In this document: in pieces, positions 15,626 to 23,200 of the stretch
Layout of the letters: every line of letters begins with the position of its first letter
Numbering within the stretch: position 1 is the first letter of the stretch
From: an uncultured Lachnospiraceae bacterium
GTDB taxonomy: Bacteria; Bacillota; Clostridia; Lachnospirales; Lachnospiraceae
Reading direction: 5' to 3'
Length of the DNA: 26,818 nt
NCBI GenBank assembly: GCA_934320845.1
Contig: CAKRFU010000031.1
Coordinates: 1-26,818, forward strand
Made by a program: the position numbers and the translations under genes
Notes under the pieces: generated by a model
Told to the model about the DNA's origin: nothing
Database searches by the model: none
Seen by the model: only the letters and a program-made list of their open reading frames with translations

Positions 15626-18028
15626 TCACTCAAAGCTATTTGCAACTCGGCAAAACGTGTCTGTATTATTTTTTTGAATTATTTCATTCAATATTTTCCA
15701 ATCAGATGACGAAAGAATATCCTTAAGTCTTCTACAAATAATTCGATATAAGTTTTCTTCAAAAGTCAACCACTTCTCATCATAAATAATCTGGTCTCTT
15801 GCAGAATTTAGATTCAAGTCACTATTTACACCAATATCCAGTCTAAAAGAAAAAGGAAATGGTATTTTAAGGACTGCTTTCGACATCCTATTGGAATAAT
15901 CAGGAAACAAGTTGTAAGGAACTTCTATTCCATGTATAGATAATGAGGATTTGGATTTAAATCTTTCCGACCATGATGTATTTGTATCAATTTCACCGTC
16001 TTCATCTACTGAAATGCTTGTTGATGTTTCTGTAATACAATTAGTTTTATATTTTATATTTGAAGACAGGGTATAAATCTCACCATCAATTTCAACATCT
16101 TTTGATAATATTTCAATTTCCTCTGCTGGCAAGCCATTTTTAGTAAGTATTCCTATACAACCTCTCCCTTTAAATCCATATTCTTCACAAGTCAAATCAA
16201 TATCTATTTTACGGATATTTTTTGTATTATTCCAAGAATAATCTAATAAAGGTTCTAAATCTAAATCATCAAAATAATCACTTGAGTATAATTCGCTTCC
16301 TTTGTTTGTTTCAATCTCAATTTGTACTGCTGGATTTGGCACAATGGCTTTTATACACTGCATAAATTCTTCTTCATTCATTCTATCCCACGGATGCACT
16401 GGACGTAATGTTAATATAGTATCCGTTCCAGGTTCTTTTTTATCAGAATCCGAAATAACAAAAAGACTTTCATAACCTTCAATCGATATATGCAATGCTT
16501 CATCGCACTCGAATCTTTCTCTAATTCTCCTAGTTGTCACTTCCATAGAGTCACATACCATAAAACATGAAAGAATGCCTATACCAAATCTAGATATCGG
16601 AGTGAACGAAGATTTGAACGAAACCATTAACTCACTAAATTCCCGAGAAGAATAATATGAGCATCCGACATTGGTGTAATAATTATCAATTATATGTTGG
16701 TTCATGCCAACACCATTATCACTTACTCGCAAATAATCAACATTATTTTTTGTATATAATGACACATTAACTTTAGGGGTGTACTCTATCCCCCATAACT
16801 CAGAGAGTTTTTGTCTAAGCAAACAAGCATCAATAGAATTTTGTAACAATTCACGCAATGCAACTTCTGGCTTACCATACAGCTTAGTTCCCATTAACAA
16901 ATCAATTATTTGTTTCTTACTTAATGAAAATTTTGTGTCATGGTAACGATAAATAGACTTTCCTGATATTATATCTTTTTTAGCTTGTATTTTTCTTCTA
17001 TCTACTTGAGGTGGCAATGGAATTTTATAGACCTCCACATCAATATCCATTCCCTCATCTGATAGATTAGACAAAATAACAGTGCCATTCCTCAATTCTT
17101 CATCAATTTGATCGCAAAAAGCAAGAATAGTCGCTTCAATTGCAGGGTGTTCGCACTGAGCCGAAAATAAAAGTTTTCTGGGCGATATTGTCCATGCATT
17201 TATACTTTGATGCTTTTTCCATTCACTCAACGATACAGGATTTTTTACAGCTAGATGAGAAAACAGAACAGAAGGTGTTCTTTTAGGGTCAAAATCAATT
17301 ATATCGGCTAATCGTAATACTGTTGCCACAAATGGAATACACAGGTATTCATCTTGACCACAGACTCTAAAGGTTTCCATTTGGAGCAAATATGTGTAAC
17401 TTTCATTATGGCTAAAACAAATCGTTGCCAAATCCTCCGTTAAATCTGTATCTTGGTATACTATTTCCTCTGCCCAATACTTTGCGATAATTTCCCTTGC
17501 ACGAATCGAATGAGTTGTTCTTATATATTCAGTAACAATATAATCTTCAAGAAGCTGCGCTTTCGAAAACTCTTGTTCTGCTTCAAGCCGTTCAATGTCA
17601 GCTAATTGATGTGTATACGTTAGACGAAAACGAGCAAATTTTTCTCTTTCTTCTTTTAATTCCTCGTCATATTCTGTCTCGGGAAGTTGATTTTTCCATG
17701 CTAATATATGCTTTTCATCAGGAGCCATACCTATATCATGTAGGAATACTGAAACAATCAATATGAATAAGTCTGGCGTAGATAATTTTCTCATGTTTTC
17801 TTGCGGAATAAGTTTTCCAATAATAGTGAGCATATTAAAAATATGAGTATCATCATGCAGGGTGAACTCAGGCATATTTTTAATCACTGTCTTTAGGCGT
17901 TCAACTGCAAAAGTACCAACTTTCGCTACAAGAGCCAATACTTCATGTTGATTATTCCTTTCACAATTATCTTTTAATTGCTGATAAACTACCGACTTAT
18001 TTAATTGATTTTCCAAATATTCATTCAT
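15626..18028 (-). CDS. HD domain fused to Hsp90-like GHKL ATPase, candidate defence sensor/regulator
   Basis: 800 residues, three parts. (1) HD-type domain, about 50-250, with a full metal set: His58, His97-Asp98 (FLHDIG), His173, His207, Asp242. It resembles the HD-CE domains described in predicted conflict systems. (2) GHKL ATPase, about 385-580: Glu393, Asn397 and Asp400 in RELLQNSIDA, DNGVG at 437-441, and the lid glycines in RFGIGILSC (Gly482, Gly484). It is closer to HtpG/Hsp90 than to histidine kinases; no phosphoacceptor His box is seen. (3) C-terminal region as in Hsp90-like proteins. AAAGGA precedes the ATG. It is low-GC DNA within GC-richer ICE genes, so cargo. I infer a phage-responsive ATPase with the HEPN-motif protein as partner. 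Confidence 0.8.
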   Translation of the reverse strand: MNEYLENQLNKSVVYQQLKDNCERNNQHEVLALVAKVGTFAVERLKTVIKNMPEFTLHDDTHIFNMLTIIGKLIPQENMRKLSTPDLFILIVSVFLHDIGMAPDEKHILAWKNQLPETEYDEELKEEREKFARFRLTYTHQLADIERLEAEQEFSKAQLLEDYIVTEYIRTTHSIRAREIIAKYWAEEIVYQDTDLTEDLATICFSHNESYTYLLQMETFRVCGQDEYLCIPFVATVLRLADIIDFDPKRTPSVLFSHLAVKNPVSLSEWKKHQSINAWTISPRKLLFSAQCEHPAIEATILAFCDQIDEELRNGTVILSNLSDEGMDIDVEVYKIPLPPQVDRRKIQAKKDIISGKSIYRYHDTKFSLSKKQIIDLLMGTKLYGKPEVALRELLQNSIDACLLRQKLSELWGIEYTPKVNVSLYTKNNVDYLRVSDNGVGMNQHIIDNYYTNVGCSYYSSREFSELMVSFKSSFTPISRFGIGILSCFMVCDSMEVTTRRIRERFECDEALHISIEGYESLFVISDSDKKEPGTDTILTLRPVHPWDRMNEEEFMQCIKAIVPNPAVQIEIETNKGSELYSSDYFDDLDLEPLLDYSWNNTKNIRKIDIDLTCEEYGFKGRGCIGILTKNGLPAEEIEILSKDVEIDGEIYTLSSNIKYKTNCITETSTSISVDEDGEIDTNTSWSERFKSKSSLSIHGIEVPYNLFPDYSNRMSKAVLKIPFPFSFRLDIGVNSDLNLNSARDQIIYDEKWLTFEENLYRIICRRLKDILSSSDWKILNEIIQKNNTDTFCRVANSFE

Positions 18029-18091
18029 ATAATATTCCTTTCGTGCATTTAACGGCTAAAATTCATAGCAGTATCACAACGTATTTTTCTT

Positions 18092-18120
18092 ATCATACCA
18101 TATAGATTAAATTTTTTCTA
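18092..18120 (-). promoter_or_regulatory. Promoter of the HD/GHKL ATPase gene (copy 1 of shared module)
   Basis: TAGAAA (18115-18120), 17 bases, TGG-TATGAT with an extended -10 (18092-18097) on the minus strand. Compare the matching promoter at 15440-15468. Confidence 0.65.
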
Positions 18121-18142
18121 TCTCTACTACTATGTAAAAAGA

Positions 18143-18167
18143 CGGCATCAGCTCCACGCCAATGCCG
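18143..18167 (-). terminator. Terminator hairpin after the DUF6664-like fragment (shared module)
   Basis: CGGCAT (18143-18148) pairs with ATGCCG (18162-18167). On the minus strand it is followed by TCTTTTTAC and lies just after the stop at 18179. Hairpin, tail and flank recur at 15455-15522. Confidence 0.65.
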
Positions 18168-18178
18168 CCCATTCTCGG

Positions 18179-18418
18179 TTATAGTATTCCTGCCTTTTTG
18201 AGATACCCAACGCTGTCATAGCACCCTCTGAAATAGATTGCTTCCTGCTGCATATCGCTGAGCCTGTTCCGAAGCTCCAAAACTTCTATCAAAGCCTTAC
18301 ACTCCTGCTCGGATAAATCACTCGGCTTTTCCGTATCCAAAACTGCCATCACTTTGGGATACTCCTTGTAAAGTTCCTCAATTTTTTCCTCTACGGAGCG
18401 GTATTCTGGATTTTCTTT
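18179..18418 (-). pseudogene. DUF6664-like protein, N-terminus lost
   Basis: About 79 residues from KENPEYRSVEEK to the natural-looking end YLKKAGIL. ICE proteins with the RGCYDSVGYLKKAGI ending are, as I recall, DUF6664 family. The normal start is missing. Upstream DNA in this frame is antisense-like and belongs to the helicase in another frame, so a deletion fused the two genes near 18418. The TTG at 18463 that keeps the frame open has no RBS. Confidence 0.6.
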
Positions 18419-20345
18419 TGGCAGCTTCCAGTCTGGCGGGGAGCTTTGACAGCTCGTTTTCAATTCGGGTCAGATTTCCGAGGGCATCAGCACCTAAATC
18501 CACCTTATGCTTTGCCTTTCCGCAGAGGTTCATACAATAATGGGCATTGACAGTATCATAATAAATCTCCATTCGAAAACCTCGGTAGCTGCCAATTTCG
18601 GTAGGTGCGGACATCGGATAATCCTTGCAGATTGCAAGGAGCATTTCGCCTGCGTCTGCCTTTTAGGTGTAGGTCACGCCTTTTAGGATCATCGGGCAGA
18701 ATTTATCCTCGCCCTGCGGCTTGTGCTGCTCGGCAAGAGCCGCATCGTTTTCATAGCCTGCAATACGTTCCTCATACTCTTTAATGGTCTGGGGATAGTA
18801 TTTCAGCACTCTGTCCTCAAGGTCGTAATGCTCGGAAAGATAACTCTGCTTTAATACTCGGAGCTTTGATACCTGTATATCCAAATCCATCTTTTCCTTA
18901 AAACGGGCATCGCCGGTGGCAAGCATTTTAACCTCCGCAAAGGACAGGGCAACCTCGTCCACATCTTCGGCAGAGCGTACAGGGCTTTTGCTCGTCATTA
19001 TCTGGCTGATAAATTTCTGCTTGCTCTCCACAAACTGATAGAGATAGGCGTCAAAAGTCTGCTCGGTCACATAGCGGTAAACCTCCACCTCTGGAAACAT
19101 ATTACCCTGCCTTTATTCAAGGTCGGAAAGACGCCACGGACAATCAAGGTTATGGATTGCTATGAGCCTGTCCTGCACATTCGTACCTGCTCCCATCTTC
19201 GGAGTAGAACCGAACAGCACACGGACTTCGCCGCTTCTGACCTTGCCGAACAACTCTTTTTTCTGTGCATCGGTGGTCGCTTCGTGGATAAAGCGTATCT
19301 GCTCAGCCGGGATACCACGGGCTATCAGTTTCTCCCTCATATCGTCATAGACATTGAAAGTACCGTCATTTTTCGGGGTGGACAGGTCGCAGAACACAAG
19401 CTGTGTCGCTTTGGTATCGGCGTGTTCCTCCCAGATACGGTACACATTATCCACGCAGGCATTGACTTTACTATCTGGGTCATCTGGCAGCATCGGGTCA
19501 ATCATTCTCTGGTCAAGAGCCAGTTTCCGTCCGTCATTGGTTATCTTGAGCATATTGTCGATGTTCGGCTCGACAAGCCTTGCCCTGACTTTCTCAGCCC
19601 GCTTCGCAAGGGAAGCTACCATTTCGGTCTGTATCTCGCTCGGCTTGGTCTGAATATTGTGATAATTGACCTTTGGCACGGGGAGTTTTAGCATATCGGC
19701 GGTCTGAATATCCGCCACCTCACGGAACATCTGCATCAGCTCTGGCAGGTTATAGAACTTGGTAAACCTCGTCTTGGCTCGGTAATTTGTGCCTTCGGGT
19801 GCTAATTCCAGAGCTGTAACCGTTTCTCCAAAGGTAGAAGCCCAACTGTCAAAATGCTGTAAACCGTTCTGTGCAAGGGTATCATACTGCAAGTATCTCT
19901 GAACAGAGTACAGCTCAACCATTGAATTGCTGACAGGCGTACCCGTTGCGAAAACCGTGCCACGGTTGCCCGTGATTTCGTCCAGATAGCGGCATTTCAT
20001 AAAGAGGTCGCTTGATTTCTGGGCTTCGGTCTGGGCGATACCGCCCACATTCCGCATCTTGGTGTAGAGGTACAAATTCTTGTAAAAATGGCTCTCATCA
20101 ATGAAAAGCCTGTCAACGCCGAGCTGTTCAAAGTCGATGACCGTATCCTTACGCTTAGTGTCGTTGAGCTTTTCGAGTTTTGTCTTGATTGCCTTTCGGG
20201 TTTTCATTAACTGTTTGACCGTGAACTGCTCCCTCTGGCGTTCTATGCTCATCGGGATTTTTTCAAACTGCGAATGCCCGATAATGACTGTGTCATAGTC
20301 GCCTGTGGCAATCCTGCCGCAGAACTTCTTGCGGTCAATGACCTT
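18419..20345 (-). pseudogene. SNF2-type helicase of the ICE, multiply broken
   Basis: Remnant of the very large helicase/methylase protein of Tn1549-like elements; only the helicase C-terminal part is left. Visible motifs: Walker B DESH (LFIDESHFYKN), FATGTPVSNSMVE, and motif V (GTNVQDRLIAIHNLDCPWR). At 19110-19112 the CAA of SDLEQRQG has become TAA, and directly after it six codons (RIERQG, motif VI) are deleted in frame. At 18663-18665 the codon expected as GAA after GVTYT is TAA. The 3' end is fused out of frame to the DUF6664-like fragment. The 5' end (KVIDRKKFCGRIATGDYDT) begins abruptly at the PcfB gene. Confidence 0.8.
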
Positions 20346-20347
20346 GC

Positions 20348-20821
20348 TTATAGGCTCTGTCCCCTGTCCTTGTTTTTCTCCCTGCTCCGCTCCCTGTTCT
20401 TGTTCTGTGCGATCATCTTCTGAAGTCCTTTCAGTTTCTGCCGTAATGACGGACGCTGTTGCTTTTTTTCATTAACTTTTACAAATTCCTTGAACGCCTG
20501 TGCAATCACATCGGTATCCTTACCCTTAAAAAATACAAGGTATTTTGGCGGCTCCGTGGTCTTATCCCGCTTCACAGCGAAATCTACATTGTACTTTCTC
20601 GCCACACGCTCAAAAGCCTTAATGTTATCATCCGTGACCTCTATGGACTTCGCACCCGCTCCCTGACCTACCAGCTTTTTCACCGGTATTTTCCCGTGGG
20701 AAGGCTCTTTATGCTTCTGATGCTCCAGATACATCTTCATCGCCTTCTGGAGAACACTTGCGGTCAGTTTGGATGTCTTGATTGCAAGGGCAATCGTTTT
20801 TTGTGTTGTTTCCTCCTGCAT
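20348..20821 (-). CDS. PcfB family protein (DUF3801)
   Basis: 157 residues. The N-terminus (KTIALAIKTSKLTASVLQKAM), the GKIPVKKLV segment and the basic C-terminal tail (many Arg, Lys, Asn) match PcfB of pCF10-like and Tn1549-like transfer modules, where it works with the coupling protein and relaxase. GGAGG lies 5 bases before the ATG at 20821. In intact elements the VirD4/TraG gene follows; here the helicase remnant begins 3 bases after the stop, so the central transfer module has been deleted. The protein itself looks nearly complete. Confidence 0.8.
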   Translation of the reverse strand: MQEETTQKTIALAIKTSKLTASVLQKAMKMYLEHQKHKEPSHGKIPVKKLVGQGAGAKSIEVTDDNIKAFERVARKYNVDFAVKRDKTTEPPKYLVFFKGKDTDVIAQAFKEFVKVNEKKQQRPSLRQKLKGLQKMIAQNKNRERSREKNKDRGQSL

Positions 20822-20997
20822 AAGCACCTCCGATCTGCATCTTCTTGTGCGTATGCCCCTCTAAGGTGGAACATACAGCCGATGTAATAAATACCTCATA
20901 ATCCTCCTTTCCGCTTCTGGACATCGTGTCCAAAAGCAATAAAAAAGGGCGGCTACAAATCTTTCGACTCATAACTGCCCTAACGCTGTAATATGCA
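20822..20997. other. Gap upstream of PcfB
   Basis: Contains a 12-codon ORF on the minus strand (20861-20899, MRYLLHRLYVPP) with a perfect AAAGGAGG site 3 bases before the ATG, possibly the stub of a former gene or a leader peptide for PcfB. Nothing else is seen. Confidence 0.3.
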
Positions 20998-21744
20998 TTA
21001 TTTAATTAAAAATTTGTCATATTCCTTATAAACCTTACTAACGGTACTATTATAATAATTCTTTAACCATATGTACTTATCAAAAACTCTTGCATTAGAT
21101 TTTGAATTATATAATGCACCTATTATAAAATTCCTTACATTCACCATATATGCATTATAGGTCTCGTAATCATTAAATTCATCATACTGGCTCAAAAAAT
21201 CTAAAAAAATCTTTCCATCACTACCCTGTTCAATCAAACTTTCTATAAATTCCTTTTCAAACTCCTGCGTATTATTTATTCCTCTATACTGTAAATCATA
21301 CTCTATTACTTTGGGATCAACCAATATTCTTGGGTAAACAGCAGCTTGGGATTCCAAATAATATGCATTTACCATTGCGGGACCAAAACATTTATTGTTA
21401 TCATGAATCAACGAACCAACAGTCACACCACCTCGCACAGGCATTCCGACTCCTAATAAATCATTACAAATATAGACTAAATCTAATAACACAAAAAAAC
21501 CTGAACCTGGTCTAATCATATCATAAGAAATAACAATACTATCAGAAAAAACCGACACTTGCTTTCCCAAATCAGCCATTGGCATATTCTGCCCATAGTT
21601 TTCAATTTGGATTTTAGCTGTATAATTCAATGCCATATTTATTAAATTTAGCATTTGTTGATCATTTTCTGATTATAATACCATATTTTTAAAACCCAAT
21701 ATATCAAGGAATGCAACATATCTGTTTTCATAAGTAATATCCAT
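20998..21744 (-). pseudogene. Class III nucleotidyl cyclase-like gene with an in-frame TAA
   Basis: Reading from ATG 21744 (GGGAG 7 bases upstream) gives 248 sense codons interrupted only by TAA at 21673-21675 (codon 24). Before the stop lies FLDILGF (Asp14); after it lie VFSDS (Asp68), RGGVTVG (103-110 region) and FGPAMVNAYYLES. This is the order of the two metal aspartates and the Gly/Asn signatures of class III adenylate/guanylate cyclases, also used by Pycsar-type defence cyclases. Restart at the ATG at 21654 would give 218 residues without the first metal site. It is 40 bases after AbiH, same strand. Cyclase assignment is by motif only. A sequencing error or phase-variable stop is possible. 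Confidence 0.6.
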
Positions 21745-21783
21745 ATTTTTCTCCCATAATTCATATTATTTTCATTTGTAACA

Positions 21784-22698
21784 CTATAAATCATAAAATG
21801 TTTTGGCGTCTTTCATTTCAATTCGTGTTGAATCAATACCACAATTTATCAAATCATTCAGTATTCTTTGTTTTTCATCACTACCAAAGTAGTAAACACT
21901 CCAGTATGCAGTTTTTCGAGTAATAATGTCTATATTCTTAAAATATGGCAAGTCTACCCCTGCAACCGAATGTCCAATAACACATATTTCATCTATATTC
22001 TTCTCATTTAATTTAAAAAGTCTATACATATAACGATTAACATCTTTATATGTGCGCTCGTAATAGTCTTTTACCACCTTACATATACTAATTTCTTTTT
22101 CATCATACATTTGCTCTGCTTCTTCAAGTCTTTCATCTATACGTTCAATTCTTTCAATATTTCCATGTCCTAATACTGGATCGTATTCATGCTCTCTTAA
22201 TGAACCGTGAATATGTATTATCTTACTCTCACTTATTCCATATGCTTGTTCTAATACAGCCGTATAATTAAACGTAATATATAATGCTTCCTGAGAACTA
22301 TTAATCAATGATGTTTTAGGTTTCACGTCTCGTATTCTGATTGTTCTAACCCATTGTTTAAGGTATTTAGCTAATCGTTCTATATACTTATATTCTTCCG
22401 TAAAGTACTCATATAAAGTATCTTCTATACCAACATCTCCACTTTCTAAATCCATATCCATTTGTAAAGCATCATCTATAATAACATCTTCATCAATGTT
22501 TGCTAAATTTTTTTCTAATTCATTCCACAAAAGGTTTTTTTGAGCCTCCTCGTCATTTGCTGGATATATGTAATAATGACTTTCAAACGCATCCAAAAAC
22601 TCCAGATACATATTTTTCAAATAAGTTCTGAAATCCCAATACGATGTAGTTAATCCATGCCCTTTATCAAACCCGTTTCCAATAATAAATAATTTCAT
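21784..22698 (-). CDS. AbiH family abortive infection protein
   Basis: 304 residues. The N-terminus LFIIGNGFDKGHGLTTSYWDF is the hallmark of the AbiH family (PF14253), and the ITFNYTAVLEQ and IIHIHGSL segments fit as well. AbiH of lactococci blocks phage growth; the mechanism is not clearly known. GGTGGG stands 6 bases before the ATG. It starts 4 bases after the stop of a small ORF and precedes the cyclase-like gene, so the three may be one operon. Low GC and no relation to the ICE genes suggest it was acquired separately. Confidence 0.85.
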   Translation of the reverse strand: MKLFIIGNGFDKGHGLTTSYWDFRTYLKNMYLEFLDAFESHYYIYPANDEEAQKNLLWNELEKNLANIDEDVIIDDALQMDMDLESGDVGIEDTLYEYFTEEYKYIERLAKYLKQWVRTIRIRDVKPKTSLINSSQEALYITFNYTAVLEQAYGISESKIIHIHGSLREHEYDPVLGHGNIERIERIDERLEEAEQMYDEKEISICKVVKDYYERTYKDVNRYMYRLFKLNEKNIDEICVIGHSVAGVDLPYFKNIDIITRKTAYWSVYYFGSDEKQRILNDLINCGIDSTRIEMKDAKTFYDL

Positions 22699-22701
22699 TC
22701 G

Positions 22702-22935
22702 TTACCCACCTTCAACACAATAAATGCTAATAAATTCAGCACACATATATTTTTCTTGACAAAAAACATTATCTAATATCAACGCCTGAAACAAAACATA
22801 CCCCACACCCTCCAGCCTTATCATTTCATACTCTTTTTCCGTAAAGCCTTCAATCTGTATCTCCTGCAAAGCAGCTTCCTTTCTCGCCACCAGACAATAA
22901 GTATACAATGCCATGATATACTTATCAGACATCAC
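22702..22935 (-). CDS. Unknown small protein or remnant before AbiH
   Basis: 77 codons as read from a double Met (DKYIMALYTYCLVARKEAA). The same frame stays protein-like upstream to about 22990 (ENLEKCRYTYEGSETYAF) until a stop, which suggests the 3' part of a longer gene that lost its start. The RBS is poor. The last 20 residues look different from the rest and may come from the AbiH insertion. No family is recognised. Confidence 0.4.
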   Translation of the reverse strand: MMSDKYIMALYTYCLVARKEAALQEIQIEGFTEKEYEMIRLEGVGYVLFQALILDNVFCQEKYMCAEFISIYCVEGG

Positions 22936-23146
22936 AAAGGCGTATGTTTCGCTCCCTTCATATGTATATCGGCACTTCTCCAGATTTTCTTGTGGCAGAT
23001 GAATAATACTCTAATCATAATTTTTCATATCCTTTTAACACCGTTCAATACCTGAAATTTCTTACCACATCAATAATATTGAAACGATATATAATTTTTC
23101 ATTATTTTCTTATTACACCCTGTAAATTACTATTTTCTTTCATTTG

Positions 23147-23170
23147 AAAGGTGTAAAAAAAGGTGTAAAA
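23147..23170 (+). repeat. Tandem 12-bp direct repeats near the ICE end
   Basis: AAAGGTGTAAAA occurs twice back to back (23147-23158 and 23159-23170). A related inverted copy, TTTTGCACCTTG, is at 23178-23189, and TTACACC at 23114-23120. Tn916-type integrases bind short repeats near the element ends, so these are candidate arm-binding sites. Confidence 0.5.
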
Positions 23171-23189
23171 TCAAGGTTTTTGCACCTTG
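23151..23189 (-). terminator. Integrase terminator
   Basis: CAAGGT (23172-23177) pairs with ACCTTG (23184-23189). On the minus strand the stem is followed by ATTTTACACCTTTTTTT, 11 bases after the integrase stop. Confidence 0.55.
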
Positions 23190-23200
23190 TCATTATGAAG

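Noticed and set aside
15359..15709. A 116-codon plus-strand ORF between the HEPN-motif and ATPase genes
   Set aside because: It crosses the shared terminator, the promoter and the ends of two minus-strand genes and has no RBS; best explained as chance.
15626..18028. Histidine kinase identity for the ATPase
   Set aside because: There is no His phosphoacceptor box or sensor region. The GHKL domain has Hsp90/HtpG-like lid features and an N-terminal HD domain.
20709..20972. An 87-codon minus-strand ORF overlapping PcfB
   Set aside because: Its second half is PcfB DNA in the wrong frame, and it lacks an RBS.
23147..23189. Possible CRISPR repeats
   Set aside because: Only two adjacent 12-bp units without spacers, next to an integrase; integrase-binding sites fit better.
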